A DNA stretch of 64,000 bases from Timonella sp031979385 (GTDB taxonomy: Bacteria > Actinomycetota > Actinomycetes > Actinomycetales > Cellulomonadaceae): the NCBI GenBank assembly GCA_031979385.1, contig DALZEF010000015.1, forward strand, positions 1-64,000, read 5' to 3'. Numbering within the stretch: the stretch's first letter is position 1; each line of letters starts with the position of its first letter. Positions 56,048 to 64,000 of the stretch are shown here, one piece after another. Position numbers and translations under genes: made by a program. The notes under the pieces are model-generated. The model had not been told where the DNA came from. It worked only from the letters and a program-made list of their open reading frames with translations, and did not search any database.

Positions 56048-59040
56048 AGCCGCCACGCTCCCGGCACTGCTCGCGCGTAGTCATCGATGCCGATGGCCTC
56101 GAAGTGACGTTTGGCGGACTTGATCTTGGCGAGTTCGGTTGGGCGGAGCTTCGAGTCGTCGAGTGTGCTCTTCGTCTCGCGGATCATGTAGATCCGGTCC
56201 TCGCCGTCCTCCTGCTTGATGATCGCCCAGTCGGGGTTGTACGGGCCGACTGGGGTGTCGATCTTGAACTTGGCGGGCAGCTTCATGAACAGCTTGATGT
56301 CCTCGCGAGAGTCGAGCAGCTCCGCGAACTGGCGCTCGACGTCGGAGTCGAAGACGACGTAGTCGAAGTCGGTTTTCTGGGTGTGCTGCACCTTGTACAT
56401 CTGGTCGAGGAAGCGTTCCTTCTCCTCCTCGCCGTCCCGCTGCAGCTCGCGAAGTTCATAGACCGAGCCAGCGATCCGCTCGTACTGGATGCCGTCGACC
56501 ACGATCTTCGCCAGCTCGCTCTGGAGGGCGCGTTTGGTCATCCCAATGAAGTCGTTGGGGTTGCCGATGAACTCGCTCAGCCGCTTGCTGCCGATCAGGA
56601 TGTCGACGATGGTCTTGCGGGTGAGGGAGGTCGCCTCCTGCAGTTCCGTGATGATGTCGGGCAGGTCGTAGCTGCCTTTGAGGTCGGCTGAGCGGGTGCC
56701 GAGTTCCTCGCCCTTGGCGCCGCCGCGCAGCACCTTGACTCCGGCGCGGGTGACCTGTATGCGCAGCGCGTCGATCTTCGGCGCCTCGCGGATCGCCCGG
56801 ATGGCGTTCTCGATCAGCGGCTCACGCTCGACCTTGACGCGGTAGGTGGTCTTCTGGCTGATCGTCTCCCAGAACTCCTCGAACTCGGGGGTCGAGTAGA
56901 GCTGCTTGTTGAGCACGCGTGGCTGACGCTTGCTGACCGGCTTGACGTACTTGCCGATGTTGGCGCGTTCGACCAGCTCGATGATGATCGGCTCGGCCCA
57001 GGCGAAGTCGACGGGCAGGCCGAGGTCGAAGCCGAGCTGGTTCGGCTGGAACTTCGGCGTGACCGTGCCGTCCTTGTCGATGAAGCCCTTGTCCTTCAGG
57101 TGCTCCCATACCAGAACGGAGCGCTGGTAGCCGAACTGATCGTCGGTGAGCGCACCGTTCTCGTCCTGCAGCGGGATCTTCGAGAACTCGGCCCGGCGGA
57201 CCCGGCCGATCTCGACACCGGCGTCCTTGTACTCGCGCTGGAGCGCGTCCGCGAACTTCGTGTACGACTCGTTCGCCACGACCGTCAGCGTCGCGACGCC
57301 ACGGTCAGCCACACGGGCGTAGCCGTCCTGAGTCTTGGCGACGGGGAGGCGCAGGCCACGTCCGAGAGTCTGGCGACGCTCGGTCTCAGCGCCCATTTCG
57401 CGCAGGGTGCAGATCTGGAAGACGTTCGGGTTGTCCCACCCCTCGCGCAGGGCTGAGTGGCTGAAGATGAACCGCACGGGCTCGTTCTCGTCGAGCAGTC
57501 GAGCCTTGTCCTGCATGATCAGTTCGTAGGCGTCGTCATCAGCCTTCGTGGTGCCGGACGAGTCCTGGAAGGTCGTCGTCTTGCCGCGCTTGATCTGGGA
57601 GAAGTAGGCCCGGCGCAGTTCGCTCGGCGCCTGCGGTAGCAGCTCTTGGTAGCGCGCGGACTTGGCGCGCTCCTCGATGAAGGCCTCATCGAACCACTGC
57701 ACGAAGTCGCCGTTCGCGTCGTCGTTGTTCGTGCCGTCGCCCAGGTAGCTGGCGACCTTGTCGACGAAGAAGAGGCTGAGCACCTTGATACCCTTGGCGC
57801 GCAGCATCGACTCCTTGCGCAGGTGCTCGCGGATGGTCTCGCGGATCATCTCTTTGTAGATCGCGCCGGCCGCGGCGCCGATGCTCTCGCCCTCGTACAG
57901 AAACCCGTGCGTGGTAAGGTCGACGTAGGCAGGCTCGATGCTCAACTCGTTGATGCGCCAACCCTCATAGATCGGGTTGTTCGTCAGGCGCGTATCCGAC
58001 AGCTCCTGGTGCTGCTTCACTCTCACGATGCGCCGCTCAAGCGAGCCATCGGCCTTCCGGCAGGACAGCTCCAGCCGGGCCGACCACGACGGCTCACGCC
58101 GCACCTCAACCAGCTTGATATACGGCGTCGCGTCCGCGCCCTGCTGCGCCACCTCAGCGACGACGATCTGCTTCACGAGACCAAGGTCGTGGGCGTCGAC
58201 CGGGTCGAGTCGGTAGACGACGTTGCGCTGTTTCTTGTGCGTGGCGCTGTAGCGCAGGGTGAAGACGGGCTCGAGTTCACCGATCGCCGACTGAGAGAGC
58301 AGTGACTCCATGTTCTGCGGCTCGTCCATGATGACAACCGGGTGGGTCGCCTTGAGGTAGTCGATCGGTCGCAGCCCGTTCAGCTTGTCGCGGGTCTGGT
58401 GGATGATGCGGGTGTTCGCGTTGCCCCGGATCGAGTCGATCGTCATGATCAGGATCTGCACGTTCGTGGACGTTGCGAACGACTGCACCTCCTCGGCGTT
58501 CTTGCCGCTGTATATCGAGGCATCGAAGGTGATGCCCTGCGGCTTGTAGAGGTTCTCGAAGTGCTCGCGCATGAGCCGGATGCTCGTGCTCACACCCTCA
58601 CGGATCGCCACGCTTGGCACCAGGATCACGAACTTCGTGAAGTTGTACCGAACGGCCAGATCGAAGATCGTGCGCAGGTAGACGTAGGTCTTACCCGTGC
58701 CAGTCTCCATCTCGATATCGAAGTCGAGCGCGTCGCCCGCAAGCGCCGACGCAACCTCAAGCCCGTTCCGATCCTGCACACGCTGTAGATTCGCGAGGAT
58801 CAGGTCACGATCCAGCACCAGGCTGTTACCGACCGCGCCGACCTCCTGCGTGAGATCGATATCGAGCGCGGCCTGATCTGAGTCGGGCAGTACCGCCGCA
58901 CCACGCAGGGTCGTGACCAGCTTCTCCGCATCCTTCGGCTGCCCGTCGAACAGGTCAACCACGGACGCAATCGCATCCAGCTGATACGGCTGACTAGCGT
59001 CGAACTGGAATCCTGCTCCGCTCGCTGTGCTGTTCTTCAT
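56044..59040 (-). CDS. type III restriction enzyme Res subunit
   Basis: ATP-dependent translocase/endonuclease that acts with Mod on unmethylated sites in opposite orientation. 998 residues: FDIEMETGTGKTYVYLRT (Walker A 111-118), VVIMDEPQNMES (DEPQ box 239-242), LRYSATHKK, second RecA domain with FSHSALREGWDNPNVFQICT and RQTLGRGLRLPV. The C-terminal nuclease reads NPDWAIIKQEDGEDRIYMIR then ETK (D937, E955, K957; PD-(D/E)xK). It begins two bases after the mod stop. All key residues are present, so probably active. Confidence 0.93.
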   Translation of the reverse strand: MKNSTASGAGFQFDASQPYQLDAIASVVDLFDGQPKDAEKLVTTLRGAAVLPDSDQAALDIDLTQEVGAVGNSLVLDRDLILANLQRVQDRNGLEVASALAGDALDFDIEMETGTGKTYVYLRTIFDLAVRYNFTKFVILVPSVAIREGVSTSIRLMREHFENLYKPQGITFDASIYSGKNAEEVQSFATSTNVQILIMTIDSIRGNANTRIIHQTRDKLNGLRPIDYLKATHPVVIMDEPQNMESLLSQSAIGELEPVFTLRYSATHKKQRNVVYRLDPVDAHDLGLVKQIVVAEVAQQGADATPYIKLVEVRREPSWSARLELSCRKADGSLERRIVRVKQHQELSDTRLTNNPIYEGWRINELSIEPAYVDLTTHGFLYEGESIGAAAGAIYKEMIRETIREHLRKESMLRAKGIKVLSLFFVDKVASYLGDGTNNDDANGDFVQWFDEAFIEERAKSARYQELLPQAPSELRRAYFSQIKRGKTTTFQDSSGTTKADDDAYELIMQDKARLLDENEPVRFIFSHSALREGWDNPNVFQICTLREMGAETERRQTLGRGLRLPVAKTQDGYARVADRGVATLTVVANESYTKFADALQREYKDAGVEIGRVRRAEFSKIPLQDENGALTDDQFGYQRSVLVWEHLKDKGFIDKDGTVTPKFQPNQLGFDLGLPVDFAWAEPIIIELVERANIGKYVKPVSKRQPRVLNKQLYSTPEFEEFWETISQKTTYRVKVEREPLIENAIRAIREAPKIDALRIQVTRAGVKVLRGGAKGEELGTRSADLKGSYDLPDIITELQEATSLTRKTIVDILIGSKRLSEFIGNPNDFIGMTKRALQSELAKIVVDGIQYERIAGSVYELRELQRDGEEEKERFLDQMYKVQHTQKTDFDYVVFDSDVERQFAELLDSREDIKLFMKLPAKFKIDTPVGPYNPDWAIIKQEDGEDRIYMIRETKSTLDDSKLRPTELAKIKSAKRHFEAIGIDDYARAVPGAWRL

Positions 59041-59042
59041 AC

Positions 59043-61064
59043 TCAGGCCGTCCAGAGCTCAATGCCCTTGGCTCTAGCGAGCTGGGCCAGGTTGGTCTTG
59101 AGTTCGTCGTCGCCCTGGAACGCATCCTCAAGCACGATGATCCGCGTCGGAGACTCATCCACGAGCGCACGAAGCTGCTCGAGCGTCGGCTTGACGTGTT
59201 CGTTCAGGTAGGCCAGCACGGCAACGTCGCCATCACGGTCGCGTACGACCCGGACGTCGAGGCCACCAACCTCAGCAGGCGAGACATCCTCGGTCAGCGA
59301 GTAGCCCTGCTTGAGCAGGATCTCAGTGAGCAGATCATCGGCCGTCGCGTCATCGGTCGCGCTGTCACGGAGACTCAGCAGGTGCTGCTGCAGCGCGTCC
59401 TCCTCAACGTCGCTCGACAGCCGCCACTTGGCGAAGTTCGTATCGGAGAGCTTGTAAGCACGAAAACCGGCATCAAATAATACGTCGCGCTTAGAGATCA
59501 GCTCTTCGTACTCCTCGCGGATCTTGTCACCGGCTCGGCGTATTCTCTCGCGAGCAATGTCAGCTATGGTCGCGAAGCCAGCCTTCCGTGCGCCGGACTT
59601 GTCAGGGGTAGGCTCAGGCAGCTGAACAGAGATGGAGCGCCGCCTTCCACCATCCTCCGCATTGAGCTGCATAACAGCATGCGCAGTGGAGCCCGAGCCA
59701 GCGAAGAAGTCGAGGATGATGGCGTCTTTGTCGTCTCCCCCTGCCAACTTGAGCCAGCGAGCGAGGACGTGCTCATCTTTCGGGAAGTCAAAAATTGCCG
59801 GCCCAATGAGGCGAGCAAGACGTTGTGCAGCTGTTGTACGAATCTGCGTAAAGACCGACTCGACGACTTGCTCATCAAGTTCGTCGAGGAATGTCTTGCC
59901 GCGCGGGATCTTGGATTCATCGGGACCGAACTCAACGAGACCAGCCTCAATCTGCTCCCGCAGTCGATCTTCGGTGAATCTCCAGCCGGTACTGGGCACC
60001 GATACCGGCTTTCCAGTGAGCGGATGCAGAACATCGAACTTTGGTCCACCACCCCCAGGCCAGCCTAGATCCTTATCCGCGTTGTAAACTCGCCCCAGCG
60101 CATCGATGTTCTTAAACCTACTGACAGCAGGTGTCAGATTTGACTGCGTAGAAAGCCAAGAGCGGAACCGTCGAGTTGCGCTGGCTGCATCGTGGCCGCT
60201 CCGCTCCCAGATATCCTTCGCTGCGCTCAACGCGTCGTCGACGCCTGCCTTGCGCTCTCGCCACCGGGTCTCGTTTTCACGAAGCCAGCCTTCATTGCGG
60301 ACGTAGATAAGCAAATAGTCGTGTCCGACAGAAACGTAGCGTGAGTCGTTCTTGCGGCCACCCTGCCAAACTACCGAAGCTATGAAGTTCTGTTCCCCGA
60401 ATACTTCGTCGCAGACCTTGCGAAGATGAGCGACTTCGTTGTCGTCAACCGAGATGAAGATGACCCCGTCATCGGTGAGCAGGTTGCGCGCGAGCTTGAG
60501 GCGCGGGTACATCATGTTAAGCCAGTTGGAGTGGTAGCGTCCCTCGGTCTCGGCGTTGGTCGTGACCTTCTTGCCTTCCTTGTTGACCTGGCGCGTCCAC
60601 TCGAGGTAGGTGTCGAGACCCTCCTTGTAGTTGTCCGGGTAGACGAAGTCCTTGCCGGTGTTGTACGGAGGGTCGATGTAGATCATCTTGATCTTCGCGT
60701 GGTAGTGCTTCTGCAAGATCTTGAGCACTTCGAGGTTGTCGCCCTCGATGAAGACGTTCTGCGTCGTGTCCCAGTCCTTCGAGTTCTCGAAGTCGGGCTT
60801 CAGCGTCGCCGTGGTCGGCTCCTGCGCCGCTCGCAGAGCGCGCTTCTTGCCGGGCCAGAAGAGTCCGAACCGTTCGCTGCTGTCGGCCACATCACCGTCG
60901 AGCAGTTCCTTGAGCTTCTCGACATCCACCTTGCCGTCGGCGATAGCCTCGGGAATCAGATCGGCAAGCTGCGCTGCCAGCTCAGTCTGGAAGTTTGGAG
61001 TAGTGGATGGTGTTTCGTAGATATCGTCAGTCACTCGGGTGATTCTCTTTCCTGATGTTGACAA
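59043..61064 (-). CDS. type III DNA N6-adenine methyltransferase Mod subunit
   Basis: Modification and site-recognition subunit. 673 residues with beta-class order: motif IV IDPPYNTGKDF (131-) before motif I DFFAGSGSTAHAV (452-). The target-recognition region lies between, about 235-420, with an unusual Gly-rich segment (LGWPGGGGPKF). An N-terminal 90-residue extension and a C-terminal 110-residue domain (DVRVVRDRDGDVAVLAYLNE) are present. Methylates adenine at an unknown asymmetric site. Ends two bases before res; starts 30 bases after the SNF2 gene. Confidence 0.93.
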   Translation of the reverse strand: MSTSGKRITRVTDDIYETPSTTPNFQTELAAQLADLIPEAIADGKVDVEKLKELLDGDVADSSERFGLFWPGKKRALRAAQEPTTATLKPDFENSKDWDTTQNVFIEGDNLEVLKILQKHYHAKIKMIYIDPPYNTGKDFVYPDNYKEGLDTYLEWTRQVNKEGKKVTTNAETEGRYHSNWLNMMYPRLKLARNLLTDDGVIFISVDDNEVAHLRKVCDEVFGEQNFIASVVWQGGRKNDSRYVSVGHDYLLIYVRNEGWLRENETRWRERKAGVDDALSAAKDIWERSGHDAASATRRFRSWLSTQSNLTPAVSRFKNIDALGRVYNADKDLGWPGGGGPKFDVLHPLTGKPVSVPSTGWRFTEDRLREQIEAGLVEFGPDESKIPRGKTFLDELDEQVVESVFTQIRTTAAQRLARLIGPAIFDFPKDEHVLARWLKLAGGDDKDAIILDFFAGSGSTAHAVMQLNAEDGGRRRSISVQLPEPTPDKSGARKAGFATIADIARERIRRAGDKIREEYEELISKRDVLFDAGFRAYKLSDTNFAKWRLSSDVEEDALQQHLLSLRDSATDDATADDLLTEILLKQGYSLTEDVSPAEVGGLDVRVVRDRDGDVAVLAYLNEHVKPTLEQLRALVDESPTRIIVLEDAFQGDDELKTNLAQLARAKGIELWTA

Positions 61065-61094
61065 TTTGCGTCGGGTTTGTGAATGACCCGTGGT

Positions 61095-63992
61095 CTATGT
61101 GGCGATCCGCCAGCGAATCGTGAACAAATGCTCGGTCTCCTGGGTGCCCTGGAGTGACTGCTCGATCAGCTCGAGGTATTTATCGGCCTCGGCCCGGAGC
61201 TTCTTGCGCGCGTCCCGGAAGTCCTCGTCGGCCTCCTCGGCACGCTGCTCCCACTTCCGGGCTTCCTTCTTGAGGCGCAGCTGCTCCATCGGCTCGTCGG
61301 CCTGCCGAGCGAGCCTGCGGGCTTCCTTCTCCTTGGCGCGGTACTCGCGGATCTTGCCCTCGTGCTCGGCCTTACGATCCTGCTGGTTGCGATAGAGGAG
61401 TTCCTCCTGCTGGTCGTAGTAGCGAGAGTTGCGGCCCTGGACTTCCTTCTCCAGCTCAGACCGACGAGTGTCCAGGTGCGGCGTGAAGCGGGCCTCGTCG
61501 ATCGCTATCGGCTGCGTCCCAACATCAATGCAGGCGAGCTCGAGGATGTCTGCGACGTACTCTTCATCGAGCCACCGCCCGTCGTCGGTCAGGGCGCCGG
61601 TGAGCATGTAGGACTCGGAGACGTCCTCGTCGCGCGCCCTCATCCGGAAGGTCGCAACATTCACCGTCAGCTCACCGCTCGCGCCCTCCAGCGCCCGGAT
61701 CGCGCTACTCACACGCGCCGACTGGCTCAGTGAGAACGTCAGCTCGCGTGCCGGGGTGTCGTGGGTCTTCGAGGTCTCCACGACGTGCTGAGCGAGCGGG
61801 CTTGCGTAGCGGTACTGGTGGGCGTTCTCCAGCGGCTGAGACTTGAAGAAGTAGCGTCCGGTCGGGGCGTCCTTCACCGGTGACTCGTTCAGCACGAAGG
61901 CGCGCCCGTCGCCCTCGAAGGTAGCGTGCTCGTCGAGTTCGTGTCGGGTCACCGCGAGCAGCAGGCGTTCGAACTTGTTGAGCACGTCACCTGACTGTTC
62001 GTCATACGCCTTGAGGCGATCCTGCACGTGCGGGTCGAGATTGTCGAAGACCTTCGCCCTAGCGCTGGCCATCTCTTGCGAAATTTCGCTCGCGTACTGG
62101 GCCTCCAGCTCCCGGAACGCCGAGTCCAGCTCGTCGGCGGTTCTGCAGCGGGTGAGGATGTCGCTGATCGTCTTCTCGAAGTCAAGCCCGTCCTCGATAG
62201 CGCCGAGCACCTCGTCGCTGGCGCCGAAGACGCTGGAGAAGAGCTGGAACTTGTCCGTCAGCAGCTCCAGGATGCGCTGCTCGGCGATGTTGCCCTTGTT
62301 CGAGAAGTTCACGACCACTACGTTGTGTTTCTGTCCAAAGCGGTGCACACGACCAATGCGCTGCTCGACGCGCTGCGGGTTCCAGGGCAGGTCGTAGTTG
62401 ACGAGCATCGAGCAGAACTGCAGATTGATGCCCTCAGCGGCTGCCTCGGTCGCGATCATGATTGTGCCCTCGGTGCGAAAATAGTCAACAAGGGCTTTGC
62501 GTCGATCAACGGCAGTGATACCAGTAATTAAGTCTCCGCCCTTGTTCTTCTCCAACCACGCCTGGTAGATCGCAGTCTGCTCCGGCCCGTTGTTCGAGCC
62601 GTTGAACAAGACGAGTCCCTCGCCACGACCGGCTTCACGCAGCGATCGAGCGATGTACTCCTGCGTCTTGGTCGAGTCCGTGAAGATAATGGACTTCTCA
62701 GGAGCGCCTAGCTCACGCAGCCGCTCGAAGCCCAGGTCGAGCGCCTCACCAAGCTTGACCGCCTTCTGGTTCTCTGTGACGGAACGGGCAAGCGCCGCGT
62801 ATTCGCGTAGCTCGGCAACCTCGGCGCGCATCGCCTCAAGCAGTGTTTCGTCAAGCGAGGACGACGGGCGGGAGGCAGTGCCAGTTCCCTCGATCTCCTC
62901 GGCCTCCTCCAACTCCTCGCTGGTGATCTCATCGTCGACGGCGAAGTCGGCTGTCACGAGGCCTCCTCGGCCATCGCGGCGCTGTCCGGCAGCGACCTCG
63001 TCCGCCAGACGGTTGGCGATGTTCTCCAGCGTGCTCGCAACCGCATACGTCGACGACCCCAGGCGCTTACGGATGATCAGCGCGGAGAGGTGACGCTGGC
63101 TGCCTGCGAAGGCAAACAGCTCGTCGCGCTGGAGGTACTCGTTGACCAGGTCGTAGAGTCGCGCCTCGTCGGGCGACGGGGTGAACTCAACCGTCAGCGG
63201 CAGGCGCTTCGTGAAGTGGATGTACTTGTCGGCATCGCGCCGCAGCGTGCGCTTCGAGACGGTGGCGACACGCTCGACCAGGTCGTCGTCTCCGCCGAGG
63301 TCTCGGTTCTTGACGTACCGTTCCCGGAAGGCATCAAGGGAGTAAAAGTAGTCGGGGTCGAAGATCGACACCAGTCCGTACAGTTCCTCGAGCTTGTTCT
63401 GCAGTGGCGTCGCGGTCAGCAGGACGGTCTTGTGTGCACCGCCAACGATATGCGCGATAGCCTCGGCAGCCTTGGTCTTGCCCGTCCAGTAGTTTCGCAG
63501 CCGGTGCGCCTCGTCCGCGACAATGAGATCCCAGGGTTTCAGTAGCGAAGTTTCATGGCGGAGAGCGAATTCATAAGAGCAGATCAACACCTGCGCCGAG
63601 CGGCCACCTGCAGCAGTAAGCAGCGCATCCTTCGACTTCGGATCAAGGATGGACGATGGGATCAGGAACTTCTCGTACAGCTCCTGCTGCCACTGCTGAC
63701 GCAGACTCGACGGGGCAACGATCAAGATGCTGCGGCGGCGCTCTGCCCAGTACTGCGAGATGACGATGCCCGCCTCGATCGTCTTACCGAGGCCAACCTC
63801 ATCAGCGAGGATCACGCCCGGCAGGAACGGTGTCTGTAGAGCGAACAGGGCAGCGTCGATCTGGTGCGGCTTCGGCTCCACCTGGGCGTCGAACAGGAGC
63901 CCGGCAAGCTTGCCGACGTGATCGTTCGCGTAACTACGCTGCAGCTCGTGCGCGTAGTACTTCGCTTGGTAGTCCGTCAGCGAGGAGGCCAT
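61095..63992 (-). CDS. SNF2-family helicase, DrmD-like
   Basis: 965 residues. LTDYQAKYYAHELQR N-terminus, LADEVGLGKTIEAGI (Walker A 64-71), VADEAHRLRN (160-163), LLTATPLQNKLEELYGLVS, and the second RecA domain with WNPQRVEQRIGRVHRFGQKH. The last about 110 residues are a charged coiled coil (YRNQQDRKAEHEGKIREYRA, EKEARRLARQADEPMEQL). Related to DrmD of class 1 DISARM and to stand-alone defence helicases. ATG 63992 is preferred; GTG 63998 is in frame and the window ends at 64000, so a longer N-terminus cannot be excluded. First visible gene of the defence operon; the promoter must lie outside. Confidence 0.85.
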   Translation of the reverse strand: MASSLTDYQAKYYAHELQRSYANDHVGKLAGLLFDAQVEPKPHQIDAALFALQTPFLPGVILADEVGLGKTIEAGIVISQYWAERRRSILIVAPSSLRQQWQQELYEKFLIPSSILDPKSKDALLTAAGGRSAQVLICSYEFALRHETSLLKPWDLIVADEAHRLRNYWTGKTKAAEAIAHIVGGAHKTVLLTATPLQNKLEELYGLVSIFDPDYFYSLDAFRERYVKNRDLGGDDDLVERVATVSKRTLRRDADKYIHFTKRLPLTVEFTPSPDEARLYDLVNEYLQRDELFAFAGSQRHLSALIIRKRLGSSTYAVASTLENIANRLADEVAAGQRRDGRGGLVTADFAVDDEITSEELEEAEEIEGTGTASRPSSSLDETLLEAMRAEVAELREYAALARSVTENQKAVKLGEALDLGFERLRELGAPEKSIIFTDSTKTQEYIARSLREAGRGEGLVLFNGSNNGPEQTAIYQAWLEKNKGGDLITGITAVDRRKALVDYFRTEGTIMIATEAAAEGINLQFCSMLVNYDLPWNPQRVEQRIGRVHRFGQKHNVVVVNFSNKGNIAEQRILELLTDKFQLFSSVFGASDEVLGAIEDGLDFEKTISDILTRCRTADELDSAFRELEAQYASEISQEMASARAKVFDNLDPHVQDRLKAYDEQSGDVLNKFERLLLAVTRHELDEHATFEGDGRAFVLNESPVKDAPTGRYFFKSQPLENAHQYRYASPLAQHVVETSKTHDTPARELTFSLSQSARVSSAIRALEGASGELTVNVATFRMRARDEDVSESYMLTGALTDDGRWLDEEYVADILELACIDVGTQPIAIDEARFTPHLDTRRSELEKEVQGRNSRYYDQQEELLYRNQQDRKAEHEGKIREYRAKEKEARRLARQADEPMEQLRLKKEARKWEQRAEEADEDFRDARKKLRAEADKYLELIEQSLQGTQETEHLFTIRWRIAT

Positions 63993-64000
63993 CAGCACAC

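Noticed and set aside
51311..63992. Calling the island a DISARM system
   Set aside because: A DrmD-like helicase and an adenine methylase are present, but drmA, drmB (DUF1998) and drmC are not in the window.
1..64000. CRISPR arrays, tRNA or rRNA genes, integrases, intact insertion sequences
   Set aside because: Looked for evenly spaced direct repeats, tRNA-like cloverleaf ends and transposase motifs on both strands and found none.

Overview
The window comes from a high-GC Gram-positive bacterium (phylum Actinomycetota; gene content and order fit Actinomycetales or Micrococcales, genus not assignable). The evidence is the actinobacteria-specific set mihF, rbpA, garA, ftsR, pafB/pafC, helY, lnt next to a polyprenol-phosphate mannosyltransferase, and a PriA with a decayed ATPase. 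Many genes also have a TANNNT -10 hexamer 6-7 nt before the start codon, which points to leaderless mRNAs.

Region 1 (1-15000) is housekeeping: carB (3' part) - pyrF - mihF - gmk - rpoZ - coaBC - metK, an antisense ADP-ribosylglycohydrolase, then priA - fmt - rsmB - rpe and hisE - hisG. Together they serve pyrimidine, nucleotide, coenzyme A, SAM and histidine synthesis, initiator-tRNA formylation and rRNA methylation. Region 2 (15000-23000) holds an RGG-tailed DEAD-box RNA helicase with a structured leader and the envelope/signalling cluster CDP-alcohol phosphatidyltransferase - DUF881 - sbp - DUF881 - garA - ftsR - MerR. Region 3 (22800-37000) holds an orphan ParA interrupted by a 10-N scaffold gap, a cardiolipin-synthase-type PLD protein, rbpA, ppm/lnt, an amidohydrolase, helY, a lipid kinase, and tatC/tatA. 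Region 4 (36800-45400) holds pafC/pafB, DUF3866, a six-gene MoxR/DUF58/DUF4129 run ending in a YigZ-family gene, and a small unknown gene. Region 5 (45500-50300) holds an LLM flavin oxidoreductase - MarR - FMN reductase operon, two tandem tiny ORFs, an orphan HipB-like regulator, and a bacterial PH-domain membrane protein.

Region 6 (50300-64000) is an accessory defence island. Two pseudogenes (an HTH protein with an amber stop and a frameshifted membrane protein) mark its left side. Then, all on the minus strand, comes a compact operon read from the right edge: SNF2 helicase - type III N6-adenine methyltransferase (Mod) - type III Res - AAA/TOPRIM OLD-like nuclease - zinc-hook AAA_13 ATPase resembling RloC/PrrC. 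The first two genes are in the order of drmD-drmMI of class 1 DISARM, but drmA/B/C are replaced by Res and two ATPase effectors. This combination is the best candidate for an undescribed system here.

Other points to check: a 67-bp palindromic repeat seen twice plus a half copy; perfect 27- and 30-bp hairpins between convergent genes; RsmB lacking its motif VI cysteine; gmk whose first beta strand lies upstream of its only ATG; and several small ORFs that have their own promoters or terminators.
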